Shown: piece by piece, positions 8,580 to 18,101 of the stretch
Position numbering within the stretch: the first letter of the stretch is position 1
How the letters are laid out: each line of letters opens with the position of its first letter
Assembly (NCBI RefSeq): GCF_011492945.1
Contig: NZ_CP045119.1
Location: forward strand, 3,844,001 to 3,908,000
Length of the DNA stretch: 64,000 nt
Reading direction: 5' to 3'
Source: Rubrobacter tropicus
Lineage (GTDB): Bacteria > Actinomycetota > Rubrobacteria > Rubrobacterales > Rubrobacteraceae
Translations under genes and position numbers: made by a program
Notes under the pieces: model-generated
The model's input: only the letters and a program-made list of their open reading frames with translations
Database searches by the model: none
What the model was told of the DNA's origin: nothing

Positions 8580-9707
8580 TCATGCGGCGGTCGGCTTTCC
8601 GGGCGACGTTTCGGAGGACGGCGGCGCGTCTGAAGACCCCGCGAGGAAGGCCACGAGCATTCCGACGGCGCCGGCGAGCACGACGGTCCCGGCCCAGAGT
8701 TCCACGGGCCACGAGAGGCCGCCGGTGAGGGCCAGGGCGGCAAAGTACAGCGCATAGAGGCCGGCGGGCGCGGCGAAGGCGAACAGGCGCGGGGCGCCGG
8801 ATCGGCCGGCGGCCGGGTAGCGGAGCAGGACGTCAGAGATCAGGCCACCCAGAACGGCGACGGGGACGAACAGGTAGTACCCGTGCGGGAAGACCGAGGG
8901 GACGAGCGCGAGAGAGAAGACGAGCGTGGCGGCCCCAAAGGGCAGCACCCAGCGCCGCGCGGCCAGGAGCATGGCGCCCATCAGGATCCCAGCCTGCAGC
9001 AGGATTCCGGTGACCCCCAGCGCCCGTCCCAGGCCCTCGGTGGCGGCGTAGACCGGCCCGTCCTGGGATCCGCTCTCTGCTGGTACGACGGAGAAGTCGA
9101 ACCGTGCGAGGTTGAACTGGCTATCGGGCCACGGGATACCGAAGGGGTTGGCGTACGCGGTAAAGAAGACGAGCACAGAGACGGTCAGGCCCAGCGACAG
9201 GAGCGCAGGAAGCGGGACGGCTCCCGAACGGCTCCCCGGACGCAACCACGCGGCCCGTAGAGGGCCGCTGGCCACGAGCGTGGCGCCGGCGGCCAGGAGC
9301 AGGTGCGTGGGGCTCAACAAAGCCTCCAGTCCCACCTCTATCCCGAAAAAGACGTGCCAAAGCATGTCCCCCACGCCGCCGGCGGCGAAGGCCGCCACGC
9401 CGAGCGCGGAGAGACCGTATCCATCAGGCAACGCCCCGCGCCAGGAGACCCCCCGCGCGTGGTTACGGATCGCGGCCCAGGACAACGTCACGGCCGCGGC
9501 AAGGAGGCCGGCGTAGAGGATAGCGTGCCACGGGGTAAAGAACGTCTCAAGCGTCGCGGGGAGGTTATCGTGCGCCCAGGCGTCAAGCCACGCGCCACCG
9601 ACAAAGAGAATTGAGGCGGCGGCCACCGCCCAGTCCAGGCCGGTGGCGCCCGTACCGCGTGCGGCCTTTGTGCCGGCAGCCCCGACGATAGAAGTATCCA
9701 TGTCCAT
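8580..9707 (-). CDS. Polytopic membrane protein of unknown function
   Basis: 375 residues with about nine to ten hydrophobic segments beginning near GLDWAVAAASILFVGGAWLD. Histidines lie near the membrane faces (AWAHDNLPATLETFFTPWHA), and a soluble Ser/Pro-rich tail ends the protein. No family could be named from sequence alone. It lies between the multicopper oxidase gene upstream (72-nt gap) and the nuo-like operon downstream (184-nt gap), all on the same strand, so it may serve copper or redox handling at the membrane. That role is only positional inference. A start Met cluster (MDMDTS) follows a ggaacggag-type binding site. Confidence 0.75.
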   Translation of the reverse strand: MDMDTSIVGAAGTKAARGTGATGLDWAVAAASILFVGGAWLDAWAHDNLPATLETFFTPWHAILYAGLLAAAVTLSWAAIRNHARGVSWRGALPDGYGLSALGVAAFAAGGVGDMLWHVFFGIEVGLEALLSPTHLLLAAGATLVASGPLRAAWLRPGSRSGAVPLPALLSLGLTVSVLVFFTAYANPFGIPWPDSQFNLARFDFSVVPAESGSQDGPVYAATEGLGRALGVTGILLQAGILMGAMLLAARRWVLPFGAATLVFSLALVPSVFPHGYYLFVPVAVLGGLISDVLLRYPAAGRSGAPRLFAFAAPAGLYALYFAALALTGGLSWPVELWAGTVVLAGAVGMLVAFLAGSSDAPPSSETSPGKPTAA

Positions 9708-9780
9708 CTCCGTTCCTTTCAGCTGCTCTTTCGCGCGTCGGTTCGCGGTGACCGGGAACGCCCCGCGAAAGCGACGGACT

Positions 9781-11253
9781 CTATGCGACCTTCACGACCC
9801 GCATCATGCCCCCCTCCTGGTGGTAGGCCTGGTGGCAGTGGAAGGCCCAGTCGCCGGGGTTGTCCGCCAGCCAGTCGAAGGCGAGCCTCTGCTTCGGGTC
9901 GACGAGCACGGTGTCCTTGATCGGGCCGCGACCGGTGCCGTTGTCCACCCTGAAGAAGTGGCCGTGCAGGTGCATCGGATGGGGCATCATGGTCGTGTTC
10001 TCCATCTCGAAGCGCACCCGCTCGCCGCGACCCGCCTCTATGGGGTCGGCGTCGGGGAAGGCCTGGCCGTTTATGGTCCAGACGTAGGTCTCCTCGTCGC
10101 CGCGGAGGGTGATGGGCACCACGCGGTCCGGGCTGCCGGCCTCGACCCCATCGATACCCGGCGCGCTCCTGAGCGCGTTGTAAGAGAGCATCTCGCTCCC
10201 GAGCTCCCGCGGCTCGAGGTCCGGCGGGGGCTGCGGGCCGTTGGTCCCCTCATAACGTAGGACCGCGCGCGCCATCTTCCGCGTCCCCTCGGCCCTTGCC
10301 GCAAGCTGCCAGACGCCGGGGTTTGCGGCCTTCACGATCACGTCGTAACGCTCGCCCATGCCGACGCGCAGGGCGTCCGTCTCCACGGGCTCCACCGGCT
10401 GGCCGTCGGTGTGGGTGACGGTCATGCGGTGTCCGGCCAGTGCCACCCGGTAGATGGTGGCGGAGGAGGGGTTGACGAGGCGCAGCCTAACCGTGTCGCC
10501 GCGGCCGACCTCGAGCTCCTCCGGCTCCTCGGGGGGCTTGCCGTTGATCAGGTACACGGGGTACTTCACGTCTGGCTCGGGCTCCGCGCCGCCCGTGCCC
10601 CCCATACCCGACATACCCTCCATCCCGGCCATCTCGCCCTCGCCAGCCCTGAGCTTCTCGTATGTATCCTCGGGGACACCGTCTACGCCGTCGAGCCAGT
10701 CGTCGATCGTCAAGACGTACTCGCGGTCGTAGGAGAGCGTCTCGTTTTCGGGCTCCACTATCAGGGGCCCGTACAGGCCGCGGTCGAGCTGGAGCCCGGA
10801 GTGGCTGTGGTACATGTAGGTGCCCGGATCGTCGGCCCGGAACTCGTAGGTGAAGCTCTCGCCCGCCGCCACGGGGTCCTGCGTAACGCCGGGCACGCCG
10901 TCCATCCCGTTGGGAAGCGGCACCCCGTGCCAGTGGACGGAGGTGCCCTCGGGCAGCCGGTTGCGTAACCTCACGCGCAGCGTCTCGCCCTGCTGTAGTC
11001 TTATTTCAGGGCCAGGCAGTCCCTCCCCGTATCCCCATGTTTCGACGCTCGGCCCGCCCAGGTTCAGCTTCAAGACAGAGGCCTCCAGGACGTATTCGGC
11101 GACCTTGTAAGTGCTGCGGGCCGTTGGCGGGTTTTGTCTCGTGGATGACAGGGCGCTGCATCCGCCAAGGACCAAGGCGCCGGTCCCCAGCCCCGCGAGC
11201 CCCAAGAAATCGAGGCGCGTGAGCCCACTTCTTCGCGCGCTATTCTCCCTCAT
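9781..11253 (-). CDS. Multicopper oxidase, three-domain, exported lipoprotein-like
   Basis: 490 residues. The N-terminus has a twin-arginine-like segment (RRSGLTRLDFLG) leading to a lipobox (VLGGC, C32), so it is probably exported and lipid-anchored. Copper-ligand motifs are in the standard order: HWHG (107-110), HSHSG (149-153), HPMHLHGHFF (about 425-434) and HCHQAYHQEGGMM (472-484), giving type 1 and trinuclear sites. A Met/Gly-rich stretch (GEMAGMEGMSGMGG, about 207-220) resembles the extra copper-binding loop of CueO-type cuprous oxidases. Family role: oxidising Cu(I) outside the membrane. A following csoR and copper genes support this. Confidence 0.93.
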   Translation of the reverse strand: MRENSARRSGLTRLDFLGLAGLGTGALVLGGCSALSSTRQNPPTARSTYKVAEYVLEASVLKLNLGGPSVETWGYGEGLPGPEIRLQQGETLRVRLRNRLPEGTSVHWHGVPLPNGMDGVPGVTQDPVAAGESFTYEFRADDPGTYMYHSHSGLQLDRGLYGPLIVEPENETLSYDREYVLTIDDWLDGVDGVPEDTYEKLRAGEGEMAGMEGMSGMGGTGGAEPEPDVKYPVYLINGKPPEEPEELEVGRGDTVRLRLVNPSSATIYRVALAGHRMTVTHTDGQPVEPVETDALRVGMGERYDVIVKAANPGVWQLAARAEGTRKMARAVLRYEGTNGPQPPPDLEPRELGSEMLSYNALRSAPGIDGVEAGSPDRVVPITLRGDEETYVWTINGQAFPDADPIEAGRGERVRFEMENTTMMPHPMHLHGHFFRVDNGTGRGPIKDTVLVDPKQRLAFDWLADNPGDWAFHCHQAYHQEGGMMRVVKVA

Positions 11254-11370
11254 ATCCGCACAAGCCCTTTCCTCGTCGGAACCGCGTCAAGACGCCTCCC
11301 GGGCGACACTCGACGACAGAGAAACCGTTCGATCCCCCGACGTTGGCCTCGTCGTGGTCCGGCGTCTTGT

Positions 11371-11748
11371 CTAGACCCTCAGGAACCGCTCGACCGCTGC
11401 GGTCAGCTCCTCGACCTTCTCGTCGGCTTTCTGCCGGTCCCCGCTCTCGATGGATTCGCGAACGCAATGCTCGACGTGGTCCCTTAGGATGATCGTGCCG
11501 ACCTTCTCCAGGGCGGAGACGACGCTGGCGACCTGGGTGAGGACGTCCACGCAGTAGGCCTCCTCTTCGACCAGCCGTTGTAGCCCGCGCACCTGCCCCT
11601 CGATGCGCCTCAGGCGGTTCCTGAGCTTCTCCTTGTCCCCCTCCTTTATGTACCCGTGGGGAGCGCCGGCCGTCTCGATCCCCCGCTCGTTTCCCTCTAC
11701 TGTCTCCATGCCTTCGTCCCTTTCCCTAGACATCCGTCGCCTCCGCAA
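11371..11748 (-). CDS. csoR: CsoR-family copper-sensing repressor (first copy)
   Basis: 125 residues. The core KLRNRLRRIEGQVRGLQRLV and the copper ligands C66, H91 and C95 match the C-H-C spacing of CsoR (25 and 29 residues apart), so a Cu(I) sensor rather than RcnR or FrmR is likely. The first 30 residues are an unusual charged extension, and translation may begin later, near HGYIKEGDKEK. The protein ends in the motif AAVERFLRV, identical to that of the second CsoR at 18545-18829. It precedes the multicopper oxidase gene (117-nt gap) and probably controls it and the neighbouring copper genes. Confidence 0.92.
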   Translation of the reverse strand: MRRRRMSRERDEGMETVEGNERGIETAGAPHGYIKEGDKEKLRNRLRRIEGQVRGLQRLVEEEAYCVDVLTQVASVVSALEKVGTIILRDHVEHCVRESIESGDRQKADEKVEELTAAVERFLRV

Positions 11749-12077
11749 TCTTCGTGATGCTCGACGCCGGGGTTACCACCGTCGCCTTCTTCCCCGGACA
11801 AATAGCCCGCCCAGCGGGCCAGCAACCACGAGCCTACCCGCGAAGGCCGTTCCGTCACCGAGGCCACGAACCCGGCCAACGGCCGCCCGCATCCAGACGC
11901 CCACTTTATACCCCTGCCCCCTATTTTGCAAATCGACGTACGAGCGGGCGCGTGTTTCTTGGGCGTTTCGAGACGGCTGGCATCCTGACCGCGGGAACCG
12001 TCGAAGGAGGTTCGAACCTCGCGAACGCCGCCGTCGGATACTCCCACTGGGTTGCGCGACGTCCCCGGCGTTGACGG
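11749..12077. other. Intergenic region with a CsoR-type upstream motif
   Basis: No convincing gene is seen in these 329 bases. On the minus strand, 11905-11921 reads GGGGGCAGGGGTATAAA, almost identical to the motif before nuoA, and overlapping 11908-11924 gives a 17-mer starting ATACCCC like the CsoR sites at 12821 and 18288. It lies about 160 nt before csoR and may mark its promoter or operator. Confidence 0.45.
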
Positions 12078-12443
12078 CTAGACAGGGTTATCGACCCACT
12101 CGGGGTCGGGTGTGATCTCCGCCTCGGGTTTGCGCCCCGGACCCCCGGCGCCCATGGACGTGACGGTGGCCAGGGGCCTCACCTTCACGTCGTGGTCGGC
12201 CACCGCCTGGCACGAGAGCCGCGCCTCCCCGAGCAGGCCTTTCTTCTCCAGCACCTCGAGCTCCGCCCGCGTCATCTTCTCGGGCTCGCCCTCCAGGTAC
12301 TCGACGCGGCAGGTCGTGCACCGGGCGTAGCCCCCGCACCGGTGCATGATGTCCACGCTCGCATCCTCCTCTATCGCCAGGACCAGCCTCTTGCCATCCT
12401 CGACCTCGAAGGCCCCGACACCATCAACTTCAACCCGCGGCAT
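12078..12443 (-). CDS. 2Fe-2S plant-type ferredoxin
   Basis: 121 residues from the ATG at 12443, chosen for the strong ribosome-binding site ggagggt just upstream. The iron-sulfur ligands are C36, C42, C45 and C78 in CGGYARCTTC and LSCQA, the plant/vertebrate-type pattern CX5CX2CXnC. The C-terminal 25 residues (GAGGPGRKPEAEITPDP) are an acidic-proline tail. It sits within the copper block, between the copZ terminator and csoR. The electron-transfer partner is not evident; a link to the multicopper oxidase or glutaredoxin is only positional. Confidence 0.9.
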   Translation of the reverse strand: MPRVEVDGVGAFEVEDGKRLVLAIEEDASVDIMHRCGGYARCTTCRVEYLEGEPEKMTRAELEVLEKKGLLGEARLSCQAVADHDVKVRPLATVTSMGAGGPGRKPEAEITPDPEWVDNPV

Positions 12444-12504
12444 CCCGTACCCTCCATACTCTCCGCCCGTGGAAAAGGCGCCCGAAAAACGATCCACCCG
12501 CCAA

Positions 12505-12535
12505 AAAGTCGGGCGGGGAGCCGCGCTCCCCGCCC
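12505..12535 (-). terminator. Rho-independent terminator after copZ
   Basis: On the minus strand a perfect 10-bp stem GGGCGGGGAG / CTCCCCGCCC with a 5-nt loop is followed by GACTTTTTGG. It begins 26 nt after the copZ stop codon, so it should end the copZ transcript before the ferredoxin gene. Confidence 0.88.
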
Positions 12536-12560
12536 AGGCCCGCCGGAAACCCAGCCCGCC

Positions 12561-12773
12561 TCAGGACTTGAGGGCGTAGCCGGCCTCCTCGACGGCTCCC
12601 CTGAACTGCTCGTCTGTGACCTTGCCCTCCTCGTATGTGACCTCGACATCACCGGTGTTGCGGTCCGCCCTTGCCGCCCGCACGCCGTCGAGCTCGTCGA
12701 GCGCCTCCTGGACGCTCATCTCGCAGTGCCCACACGTCATGCCCTCAACCTTCAGCACCGTCGTCGTCGCCAT
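12561..12773 (-). CDS. copZ: Copper chaperone CopZ (HMA domain)
   Basis: 70 residues, one heavy-metal-associated domain with the metal motif GMTCGHC (C14, C17). The start at 12773 follows an ideal ribosome-binding site (ggaagga). A family Cu(I) chaperone that delivers copper to CopA. It lies 79 nt downstream of copA with a CsoR-like palindrome in the gap, and is followed by a terminator, so it can be transcribed alone as well as with copA. Confidence 0.95.
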   Translation of the reverse strand: MATTTVLKVEGMTCGHCEMSVQEALDELDGVRAARADRNTGDVEVTYEEGKVTDEQFRGAVEEAGYALKS

Positions 12774-12820
12774 CCTTCTCTCCTTCCGTTCCAAGGGTCT
12801 ATCCGCGGTCCATTTTACCC

Positions 12821-12837
12821 ATACCCCTTATGGGTAT
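12821..12837. promoter_or_regulatory. Putative CsoR operator upstream of copZ
   Basis: ATACCCCTTATGGGTAT is a 17-bp inverted repeat with arms ATACCC and GGGTAT around CTTAT. The form matches known CsoR operators (TACCC...GGGTA). It lies 48 nt before the copZ start and 16 nt after the copA stop. Confidence 0.7.
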
Positions 12838-12852
12838 CAACTATTCGGTCTC

Positions 12853-15800
12853 TCAACTTTGCGGGTACCACTCGGTCCTCCACTGCTCAAGTTGCCGGAT
12901 CTCGCGCTCCTGCTCCTCGACGATGCCCCTGGCGAGCTTGCGGATCTCCGGGTTCTCGCTCTCGTCGAGGACCACGTTCGCCATGTCTATGGCGGAGCGG
13001 TGGTGCGGGATCATGGCGTCTATGAAGGCCCTGTCGAAGGGACGTTGCCCAGCGAGCTGACCGGGATCCGTCATACCCATCGCTCCCATGCCGCCGGCGT
13101 TCGAAGGGATGGCGGAGGAGCCGAACTCGCGCTCTCTTATGTCCTTCAGGTCCTCGATCTCGGGCCGTTGAGAGGAGACGATGCCCCTGGAGAGGTCGAG
13201 GATCTCGGGCCGCTGGGACTCATCCAGGGCCACCTCGGCCATGTCGATCGCGCCCTCGTGGTGCGGCACCATCGCGTCGATGAAGCGCTCGTCGGAGTAG
13301 CGGCCGTTCTGGACGAGCATCTCGCGGGCCATGCCGCCGGAACCGTCCGCGTTCGCCGCCGCTCCCAGGCCGCCGCGGGATCCGCCCGTCTCCGACGGCA
13401 TCTCCATCCCGGGCATCGCGTCCCGTCCACCGTCCATGTTGCGGTGCGGTCCCGGGGCCAGGAAGAAGGCCGCGGCGCCGATGGCAAGGGCTACCACGGC
13501 GATGCCGCCGAGGTAGGCGACCTCGCCGACGCGGGCGCGCAGTGGCGGGTGCAGGATCTCTTCCGCGCTCTTCGGCCGTTCGAAAGAGCGGAGGCGGAGG
13601 GCGTTCGTCACCACGCTTACCGAGCTCATCGCCATCGCCGCCGCGGCCAGGATCGGGCTCAGAAGCACACCGAAGAACGGGTAGAGGACGCCCGCGGCCA
13701 CCGGGATCAGGGCGACGTTGTAGGCGAAGGCCCAGAAGAGCCCCTGCTTGATCTTGCCGACCGTCTTTCGCGAGAGCGAGATCGCGGCGACGATGTTCCT
13801 GAGATCCCCCCCGATCAGGGTGATGTCGGAGGCGGCCATCGCGACGTCGGTGCCGGTGCCTATTGCGACGCCGAGGTCGGACCCGGCGAGGGCGGGGGCG
13901 TCGTTGATGCCGTCCCCGACCATCGCCACGGTCTTGCCCCGACTCTGGAGCTCGGCCACCTTCGCCGCTTTCTCCTCCGGCAGCACCTCGGCCAGGACAC
14001 GATCCCGGCCTATCCCGACCTCGGCGGCTATCGCCTCGGCGGTGGCGCGGTTGTCGCCGGTGAGCATCCAGGCTTCGAGGCCTAAAGCCCCAAGCTCCGC
14101 GACCGCCTCGCGCGATTCCGGCTTGAGGGTGTCGGCGACGGCGATGAGGCCCGCCCACTCGCCGTCCACGGCGACGTACATCGGCGTAGCCCCGCCCCGA
14201 GCCAGCTCCCCGGCACGCCCCACGAGGCCGTTCGGTACGATGCCCGCCACGTCCATCATCGCGCGGTTTCCTATGAGGACCTCACGCCCCTCAACCCTCG
14301 CCCTGACGCCTTTGCCTGTCATGGACTCGAAGGTGGAGGCTCTTGGAAGCTCAAGGCCCCGCTCCTTGGCCCGCGCCACGATCGCCTCGGCCAGGGGGTG
14401 CTCGGAGCCGACCTCCGCGGCGGCGGCCAGCCGCAACAGCTCCTTCTCGGGGACGCCGTCAGATGGTACGACCTCTGTCACCGCAGGCTTGCCCCGCGTT
14501 AGGGTTCCCGTCTTGTCGAGGACGATGGCGTCTATCTTGCGGGTCATCTCCAGCGCCTCGCCCCCCTTAACCAGCACGCCGTTCTCGGCGGCCTTGCCGG
14601 TGCCGACCATGATCGCCGTCGGCGTCGCGAGGCCCAAAGCGCACGGGCAGGCGATGATGAGCACGGCGATGGCCGCCGTCAGCGCGAAGATGGGCGAGGG
14701 GCCGAAGACGAGCCAGACCGCGAACGTCAGCACCGCCAGCACGAGCACGGCCGGCACGAAATAGCTGGAGATGGTGTCCACCATCCGCTGCATCGGCGCC
14801 TTCGAGCCCTGCGCTTCTTCGACCATGCGCACGATCTGGGCGAGCGCCGTCTCACTACCGACCTTCTCTGCCCGCATGACGAACCCGCCGGTCTTGTTGA
14901 GCGTAGCCCCTATGACCTTGTCGCCCACGTCCTTCTCCACCGGCAAAGACTCGCCGGTCAGCAGGCTCTCGTCCAGCGCGGAGGCACCCTCCATCACGAT
15001 GCCGTCCACGGGCACCTTCTCACCGGGACGCACCCGGACCAGGTCCCCGACCCGCACGTCCTCGACCGGCACGTCTACCTCCGCACCGTCCCGGATAACC
15101 CTGGCCGTCCTCGCCCGCAAGCCCATGAGCGCCTTGATCGCCGCCCCGGTCTGCTTCTTGGCCCGCGCTTCGAGCCAGCGACCCAGCAGTACGAGGCCGA
15201 TAACGATGGCCGAGACCTCGAAGTACAGGTAGAACGGGAAGCCCCACGCCGCGCTGAGCTCGGGCCACAGCGTCACGAAGGCGCTGTAGCCGTACGCCGC
15301 GCTCGTGCCAACGGCGACCAGCGTGCTCATGTTCGTCCCGCCGTGCCTCGCCGAAGTCCAGGCAACCTTGTAGAACGTGGACCCGGCCCAGAACTGCACG
15401 ATGGTCGCCTGGATCAGAAGTAGTGGGGCGACGACCTCCATGCCGGGTCCGAAAGGCAAATACATCTCGGCCATCATGATGACACCGAGCACGAGGCTGA
15501 CGATCCACTTGTTCTTCAGATCCTTTAGCTCCGCCTCGCGTTCCCGCTCTCTCGGGTCCGCCTGCGCGTCGGCCGGCCGAGCGGAAGGTGTCTGCCGCGG
15601 CTCTGCGATCTCGCCGACCTTGTAACCGGCCTTCTCCACGGCGGCCCGCAGGTCCTCGACGCCGGCCCCCGCCTCAGGGTCGTAGACGACCTTGGCCTTC
15701 TCGGTCGCCAGGTTGACGGTCGCGTTCTCCACGCCCGGCACCTTCAGGAGCGCCTTCTCAACCCTGCCGACACACGAGGCGCACGTCATCCCCTCCACCG

Positions 15801-16122
15801 GCAGCAGCACCTCGCCGTCGGCGCCCCCGGCGTCATGGGCCCGCGACACGGGCGGAGCAGCAACGGGGAGCTCACGCACCCGGTAGCCCGCCTTCTCGAT
15901 GGCCGACTTCATCGCCCGTGGGTCGGCGATCTCCGGGTCGTAGGAGATTCGCGCCTTCTCGGTGGCGAGGTTGACGCTCGCCTCCTCGACGCCGTCCACC
16001 TTGCCCAGCGCCTTCTCAACCCTGCCGACACACGAGGCACACGTCATCCCTTCTACCGGGATCTCTAACGTGCTCCGTTCGCGCTCTCCAAGCACCGCTT
16101 TCTCCTCTTTTTTCTCGTACAT
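12853..16122 (-). CDS. copA: Cu(I) P1B-ATPase CopA fused to a C-terminal DUF305 domain
   Basis: 1089 residues from the ATG at 16122. Two HMA domains have GMTCASC (C28/C31 and C114/C117). The ATPase core has the membrane copper site CPCALG, phosphorylation loop [19 protein letters not shown] and [11 protein letters not shown], all intact, so it is a complete Cu(I) exporter. After the normal end of the ATPase an extra membrane segment ([12 protein letters not shown]) leads into about 190 residues of DUF305, with the paired motifs [15 protein letters not shown] and [15 protein letters not shown]. Ordinary CopA is about 750-850 residues, so this is an in-frame fusion. The DUF305 part closely resembles the separate lipoprotein at 62513. 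Its predicted outside position suggests it receives exported copper. Confidence 0.95.
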   Translation of the reverse strand: MYEKKEEKAVLGERERSTLEIPVEGMTCASCVGRVEKALGKVDGVEEASVNLATEKARISYDPEIADPRAMKSAIEKAGYRVRELPVAAPPVSRAHDAGGADGEVLLPVEGMTCASCVGRVEKALLKVPGVENATVNLATEKAKVVYDPEAGAGVEDLRAAVEKAGYKVGEIAEPRQTPSARPADAQADPREREREAELKDLKNKWIVSLVLGVIMMAEMYLPFGPGMEVVAPLLLIQATIVQFWAGSTFYKVAWTSARHGGTNMSTLVAVGTSAAYGYSAFVTLWPELSAAWGFPFYLYFEVSAIVIGLVLLGRWLEARAKKQTGAAIKALMGLRARTARVIRDGAEVDVPVEDVRVGDLVRVRPGEKVPVDGIVMEGASALDESLLTGESLPVEKDVGDKVIGATLNKTGGFVMRAEKVGSETALAQIVRMVEEAQGSKAPMQRMVDTISSYFVPAVLVLAVLTFAVWLVFGPSPIFALTAAIAVLIIACPCALGLATPTAIMVGTGKAAENGVLVKGGEALEMTRKIDAIVLDKTGTLTRGKPAVTEVVPSDGVPEKELLRLAAAAEVGSEHPLAEAIVARAKERGLELPRASTFESMTGKGVRARVEGREVLIGNRAMMDVAGIVPNGLVGRAGELARGGATPMYVAVDGEWAGLIAVADTLKPESREAVAELGALGLEAWMLTGDNRATAEAIAAEVGIGRDRVLAEVLPEEKAAKVAELQSRGKTVAMVGDGINDAPALAGSDLGVAIGTGTDVAMAASDITLIGGDLRNIVAAISLSRKTVGKIKQGLFWAFAYNVALIPVAAGVLYPFFGVLLSPILAAAAMAMSSVSVVTNALRLRSFERPKSAEEILHPPLRARVGEVAYLGGIAVVALAIGAAAFFLAPGPHRNMDGGRDAMPGMEMPSETGGSRGGLGAAANADGSGGMAREMLVQNGRYSDERFIDAMVPHHEGAIDMAEVALDESQRPEILDLSRGIVSSQRPEIEDLKDIREREFGSSAIPSNAGGMGAMGMTDPGQLAGQRPFDRAFIDAMIPHHRSAIDMANVVLDESENPEIRKLARGIVEEQEREIRQLEQWRTEWYPQS

Positions 16123-16187
16123 ACTATACCCCTCCACCCCATGCTACCATGGATGGCGGGTCGAGCGCCGCTTGCGTCTCGCCGGCT

Positions 16188-16538
16188 CTAGAGACCGTCT
16201 CTCGGGATGGTACGCGCGGTCGTGGCCGCTTCCCTGGACGCGGGCTCCACCGCCACCCCTCCCTTGACCAATCGCTCCAGCCGCGAGGCCTTGAGCCTCA
16301 GCCGTCGGGCCTCGGAGATCAGCCGTTCCGCGAGATCATCGTCGGTGCCGGCGGAGGCGCATCCGAAGCACACGAGACCCAGACGCCCTCCCCCGATGCG
16401 ATGGGCCACTAGACGGGTCTGGCCGTTCTGGACGCCGAAGTTCCGGCCGCACAGCGCGCATGGCCCCATCAAGCAGATCGTCCCCACGTCCCCTTCGGCC
16501 CGGATCTCGACGGCCGTCTTCTCTGCGACCCTGCTCAT
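16188..16538 (-). CDS. Small protein with two CxxC pairs, unknown function
   Basis: 116 residues from the ATG at 16538. Two cysteine pairs, CALCGRNF and CFGCASAG about 28 residues apart, suggest a zinc or other metal ribbon, followed by a helical Arg/Leu-rich stretch (ERLISEARRLRLKASRLERL). The gene begins 2 nt after the glutaredoxin gene ends, so they are probably co-transcribed, and lies before copA on the same strand. The ribosome-binding site is weak (ttaggga). No family recognised. Confidence 0.6.
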   Translation of the reverse strand: MSRVAEKTAVEIRAEGDVGTICLMGPCALCGRNFGVQNGQTRLVAHRIGGGRLGLVCFGCASAGTDDDLAERLISEARRLRLKASRLERLVKGGVAVEPASREAATTARTIPRDGL

Positions 16539-16540
16539 CC

Positions 16541-16795
16541 CTAACCCACACTTGGAAGGCCGGCCCTGGCGAACGCGCGGTCGATGGTCGGCGGGTGGAA
16601 CCCCACGACCCAGGTGTCCCCGATCTTTAAGGCAGGCACGGCCGACTGGCCGGTCGCCTCGACCATCTCTTCGGCCGCCGCTGCGTCGCGCTCCACGTTG
16701 ACCTCCCTGAACGAGAGGTTTTTGTTCGCCAGGTACTCCTTGGCGCGTCGGCACCAGGGGCAGGTGGACGTGGTGAACACCAGCACTTCGGCCAT
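16541..16795 (-). CDS. Glutaredoxin/mycoredoxin-like protein
   Basis: 84 residues with a thioredoxin fold and the redox-active motif TCPWCRRAK (C12, C15), plus the cis-proline motif SAVPALKIGD. The ribosome-binding site aaggagaag precedes the ATG. Size and motif fit the NrdH/mycoredoxin group, which reduces disulfides or mycothiol mixed disulfides in Actinobacteria. Its place just upstream of a metal-ribbon gene and copA suggests a role in thiol protection during copper stress, by inference. Confidence 0.9.
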   Translation of the reverse strand: MAEVLVFTTSTCPWCRRAKEYLANKNLSFREVNVERDAAAAEEMVEATGQSAVPALKIGDTWVVGFHPPTIDRAFARAGLPSVG

Positions 16796-16862
16796 CGTCT
16801 TCTCCTTTCTCGATTCTTCGTTCGGCTATTCGGTTAGGTCTTCGATGCGGCGACGGACCCGC

Positions 16863-18101
16863 TCAGCAGGCCACGACGCCGACCACGGCCTCCGTGCAGG
16901 AGTATCCGGGCGCGCAGGAGCAGACGTCTGAGCCGCACCCGCAGGCGGGCGGACCGGTTTCGTTGTCCCCCATCTTCTCGCGCACTAGGCCGGCCAGGAT
17001 CTCGACCCCGCGCCGCGCGAGGCGCGGCTCCGCGAAGGAGAAGCTCAGGCGCAGGGCGTTCCTTCCCTCCGTACCGCCCCACCCCCCGGGATAGAAGTCC
17101 GCGCCGGGGACGTAGGCCACGCCGCGTTCGGTCGCCTCGGGCAGCATCCCCGCCGCGTCGATACCCTGGGGTAGCGTCACCCAGACGAAGAACCCCCCTG
17201 AGGGGCTCGTCCAGGAGACCCCCTCCGGCATGAACTCGCCGAGGGCGCCGAGCACGGCGTCCCGACGTTTCCGGTAGCGTCGCCCGAGCCTTCCCAGGTA
17301 GGTCTTCCATTCACCGCTCGCGAAGTAGGCGGCGGTCACGGTCTGAGAGAGGACCGAGGGGCCGAGGTCGGCGCCCTTCCTGGCGGCACGCATCGCGCCG
17401 AGGATCTCGGGGTGGGCGTGGATCCACCCGAGCCTGACCCCGGGCGCGAAGACCTTGGAGAAGCTGCCCAGGTAGACCACGCGCTCGGGTCCCCCGCGCT
17501 CGCGCATCTCCAGGGCGGCCAGGGTCGGCACGGCGTCCCCCTCGTAGCGCAGGAGGCCGTAAGGGTTGTCTTCGAGGATCAGCGCGTCGTGCTCACGCGC
17601 GATCTCGAGCAGCTCCCGCCGCCGCTCGAGCGCCATCGTCGCGCCGGTCGGGTTCTGGAAGGTCGGTACGACGTAGATGAACTTGGCCCGGTAGCCGGCA
17701 CGACGCTCGTGCGAGAGGATCTCCCGGACGGCCTCGACGTCGAGGCCCCGACGGTCCACAGGCGCCGTCATGACACGCGGCCCGTACGAGGAGAAGGCCT
17801 GAAGGGCCCCGTGGTAGGTTGGCGATTCGATCAGGACGAGGTCGCCCTCCTCCAGGAACGCCCTGCCCGCGAGGTCGAGACCCTGTTGCGCCCCGCTGGT
17901 CACCGCGACGTGCTCCGCGCCGACCGGCGTGCCCTCGGCAGTCATTACTTCGGCGACCGTCTCCCGCATCACCCCCGTACCGTCGGTGGAACCGTACTGC
18001 AGCGCCGCAGCGCCGTCCCCGACCACGGCCGAGGCCATCTCCCGTAGCGTCTCTTCCCCGAAGATCGACGTGTCGGGGTGCCCGCCAGCCAGAAACACCA
18101 C
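16863..18101 (-). CDS. PLP-dependent class I aminotransferase with Cys-rich tail; N-terminal frameshift likely
   Basis: 412 residues in the main frame. Fold-type I aminotransferase of the LysN/2-aminoadipate group: NPTGATM, DNPYGLLRY, and the Schiff-base lysine in GSFSKVFAPGVRLGW (K216). The frame opens inside the normal N-terminal region (GHPDTSIFGEE). Upstream, in another frame (about 18115-18180), are the residues FDPLFAGRVRRTGVREAVR expected at the N-terminus, so one base seems to be missing near 18117. The last 35 residues are not part of the family and hold six cysteines (CGCGSDVCSCAPGYSC and a terminal C), like a small metal-binding tail. It is divergent from the second csoR, with a CsoR-like site between. 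Confidence 0.85.
   Translation of the reverse strand: MVFLAGGHPDTSIFGEETLREMASAVVGDGAAALQYGSTDGTGVMRETVAEVMTAEGTPVGAEHVAVTSGAQQGLDLAGRAFLEEGDLVLIESPTYHGALQAFSSYGPRVMTAPVDRRGLDVEAVREILSHERRAGYRAKFIYVVPTFQNPTGATMALERRRELLEIAREHDALILEDNPYGLLRYEGDAVPTLAALEMRERGGPERVVYLGSFSKVFAPGVRLGWIHAHPEILGAMRAARKGADLGPSVLSQTVTAAYFASGEWKTYLGRLGRRYRKRRDAVLGALGEFMPEGVSWTSPSGGFFVWVTLPQGIDAAGMLPEATERGVAYVPGADFYPGGWGGTEGRNALRLSFSFAEPRLARRGVEILAGLVREKMGDNETGPPACGCGSDVCSCAPGYSCTEAVVGVVAC

Noticed and set aside
9728-9771. CTTTCGCG/CGCGAAAG inverted repeat after the multicopper oxidase
   Set aside because: Short arms, 28-nt loop and no T-run; too weak to call a terminator.
11995-12035. GGTTCGAACC element resembling a tRNA T-arm
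   Set aside because: No acceptor stem, D-arm or anticodon arm could be folded around it.
16126-16142. ATACCCCTCCACCCCAT before copA as a CsoR site
   Set aside because: Not palindromic, and on the copA strand it serves as the ribosome-binding site (ggagggg); similarity to CsoR sites may be accidental.
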